Assembly (NCBI GenBank): GCA_964440805.1
Contig: CAYTTR010000017.1
Location: 1-52,140 of the forward strand
Direction of reading: 5' to 3'
Source: CAYTTR01 sp964440805
GTDB taxonomy: Bacteria; Acidobacteriota; Aminicenantia; Aminicenantales; Aminicenantaceae
DNA: 52,140 nucleotides
Position 1 is the stretch's first letter, and every line of letters starts with the position of its first letter. Of the stretch, positions 51,398 through 52,140 are shown piece after piece. Below the pieces are notes generated by a model. The model was not told where the DNA came from, did no database searches, and saw only the letters and a list, made by a program, of their open reading frames with translations. A program made the position numbers and the translations under genes.

Positions 51398-52140
51398 ATG
51401 AGCAAATCTAATTTATTACCTTTTAAAAAGGCAGCCATATTATCTCTCATCACCGTAACCTTATTTTTTGCTTTTTTGTCCTGCCAGCAAAGCCAGGAAA
51501 CAAAATCAGCCGCAGAAAAGATAACCCCCCCTGTTGCTAAAAAAATCCCTCATGAACTCACCGCCCACGGACACATCCGAATAGATAACTACTATTGGCT
51601 TAACCAGCGGGATAATCCGGAAGTCATAGCTTACCTGGAAGCAGAAAACGCTTATAAAGAGGCAGTCACGGCTCATACCGAAGAACTCCAGGAAACACTT
51701 TACCAGGAAATTGTGGGCCGCATAAAGAAAACCGATATGTCCGTTCCTTATCTGGATAACGGTTATTACTACTATAACCGCTTCGTAGAAGGAGGTGAGT
51801 ACCCCATCTACTGCCGCAAAAAAGGAAGCCTGGAAGCCCCGGAAGATATCCTGCTTGATGTAAACGAGATGGCCGAAGGATTTGATTATTATCATGTAAC
51901 CGGCCTGTCCGTAAGCCCCGACAATAATGTTCTCGCCTACGGAGTGGATACGGTCAGCCGCCGTAAATACACCATCTATTTCAAAGATCTAACAAGCGGC
52001 GAGCTTTTGCCTGATCAAATTCCAGTTACCTCAGGCAGTGCAGTCTGGGCTAACGACAATAAAACCGTTTTCTATGTCGTAAAAGATGAAACCACTCTCC
52101 GCCCCTTCAGAGTAATGAGACATGTGCTGGGAAGCGATAT
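51398..52140 (+). CDS. Oligopeptidase B-like S9 peptidase lipoprotein, N-terminal part only
   Basis: About 247 residues are visible; the gene runs off the right edge. GGAGG lies five to eight bases before the ATG at 51398. A signal ends in FAFLSCQQ with a lipobox Cys near residue 28. The mature start (PHELTAHGHIRIDNYYWL, DNPEVIAYLEAENAYKEAV, RIKKTDMSVPYLDNGYYYY) matches the beta-propeller of oligopeptidase B (PtrB). The catalytic domain is outside the window. It probably cleaves peptides in the periplasm or outer leaflet. Confidence 0.88.
   Translation, partial: MSKSNLLPFKKAAILSLITVTLFFAFLSCQQSQETKSAAEKITPPVAKKIPHELTAHGHIRIDNYYWLNQRDNPEVIAYLEAENAYKEAVTAHTEELQETLYQEIVGRIKKTDMSVPYLDNGYYYYNRFVEGGEYPIYCRKKGSLEAPEDILLDVNEMAEGFDYYHVTGLSVSPDNNVLAYGVDTVSRRKYTIYFKDLTSGELLPDQIPVTSGSAVWANDNKTVFYVVKDETTLRPFRVMRHVLGSD

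Overview
The window reads as a chromosome segment of an anaerobic, diderm (LPS-making) bacterium of moderate G+C. The evidence for an outer membrane is a complete Kdo pathway (kdsB, kdsA, kdsD, kdsC with pyrG), two TolC-type outer-membrane factors with their pumps, and several lipoproteins. Anaerobic or fermentative metabolism is suggested by NfnAB transhydrogenase genes, KorB/KorD-like ferredoxin oxidoreductase parts, formate-tetrahydrofolate ligase and thiolase/3-hydroxyacyl-CoA dehydrogenase. CarD, bactofilin, RecA and the gene styles would fit Acidobacteriota-like lineages such as Aminicenantia, but this is inference; no rRNA or tRNA gene was recognised to anchor taxonomy.

Layout. 1-5200 is an accessory zone: the start of a serine hydrolase lipoprotein, a WbqC-like gene whose 3' end is made of a repeat, an in-frame relic joining the N-terminus of Maf to the C-terminus of RlmD, an AbiEii-type toxin-antitoxin pair, a zinc alcohol dehydrogenase and a secreted C45-type Ntn hydrolase. 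5200-12300 (minus strand) holds recA, hbd, thl, fhs and a ClC protein. 12300-13600 holds radC flanked by 9-bp-period repeat arrays. 13595-17648 (minus strand) is a tightly packed five-gene operon: two divergent KorB-like proteins, a KorD-like ferredoxin and NfnAB. 17793-30622 (plus strand) is a small secreted protein followed by an envelope-stress/efflux series: ECF sigma factor, zinc anti-sigma factor, Spy-like protein, MacA/MacB-type exporter, two TolC proteins and a CusBA-like RND pump. 30782-33400 holds an Hfq-like gene, pdxA, a 356-bp nested inverted-repeat element and xthA. On the minus strand follow carD, a CorC-like gene and smpB.

35768-43682 is the classical origin-proximal series rpmH-rnpA-yidD-yidC-jag-mnmE-mnmG-parA-parB, with a perfect parS site inside the end of mnmG. 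No dnaA or rsmG is at the usual positions. It runs with short overlaps into bactofilin, kdsB, pyrG, kdsA, kdsD, kdsC, a phosphohexomutase and uppP, joining chromosome segregation, cytoskeleton and envelope precursor synthesis in one transcription direction. The window ends inside an oligopeptidase B-like lipoprotein gene.

The best candidate for something undescribed is the 13595-17648 operon. Both KorB-like proteins keep the four cysteines expected to hold a [4Fe-4S] cluster but have lost the GDGD thiamine-diphosphate/magnesium motif, there is no alpha or gamma oxidoreductase subunit, and the genes are translationally coupled to an electron-bifurcating transhydrogenase.
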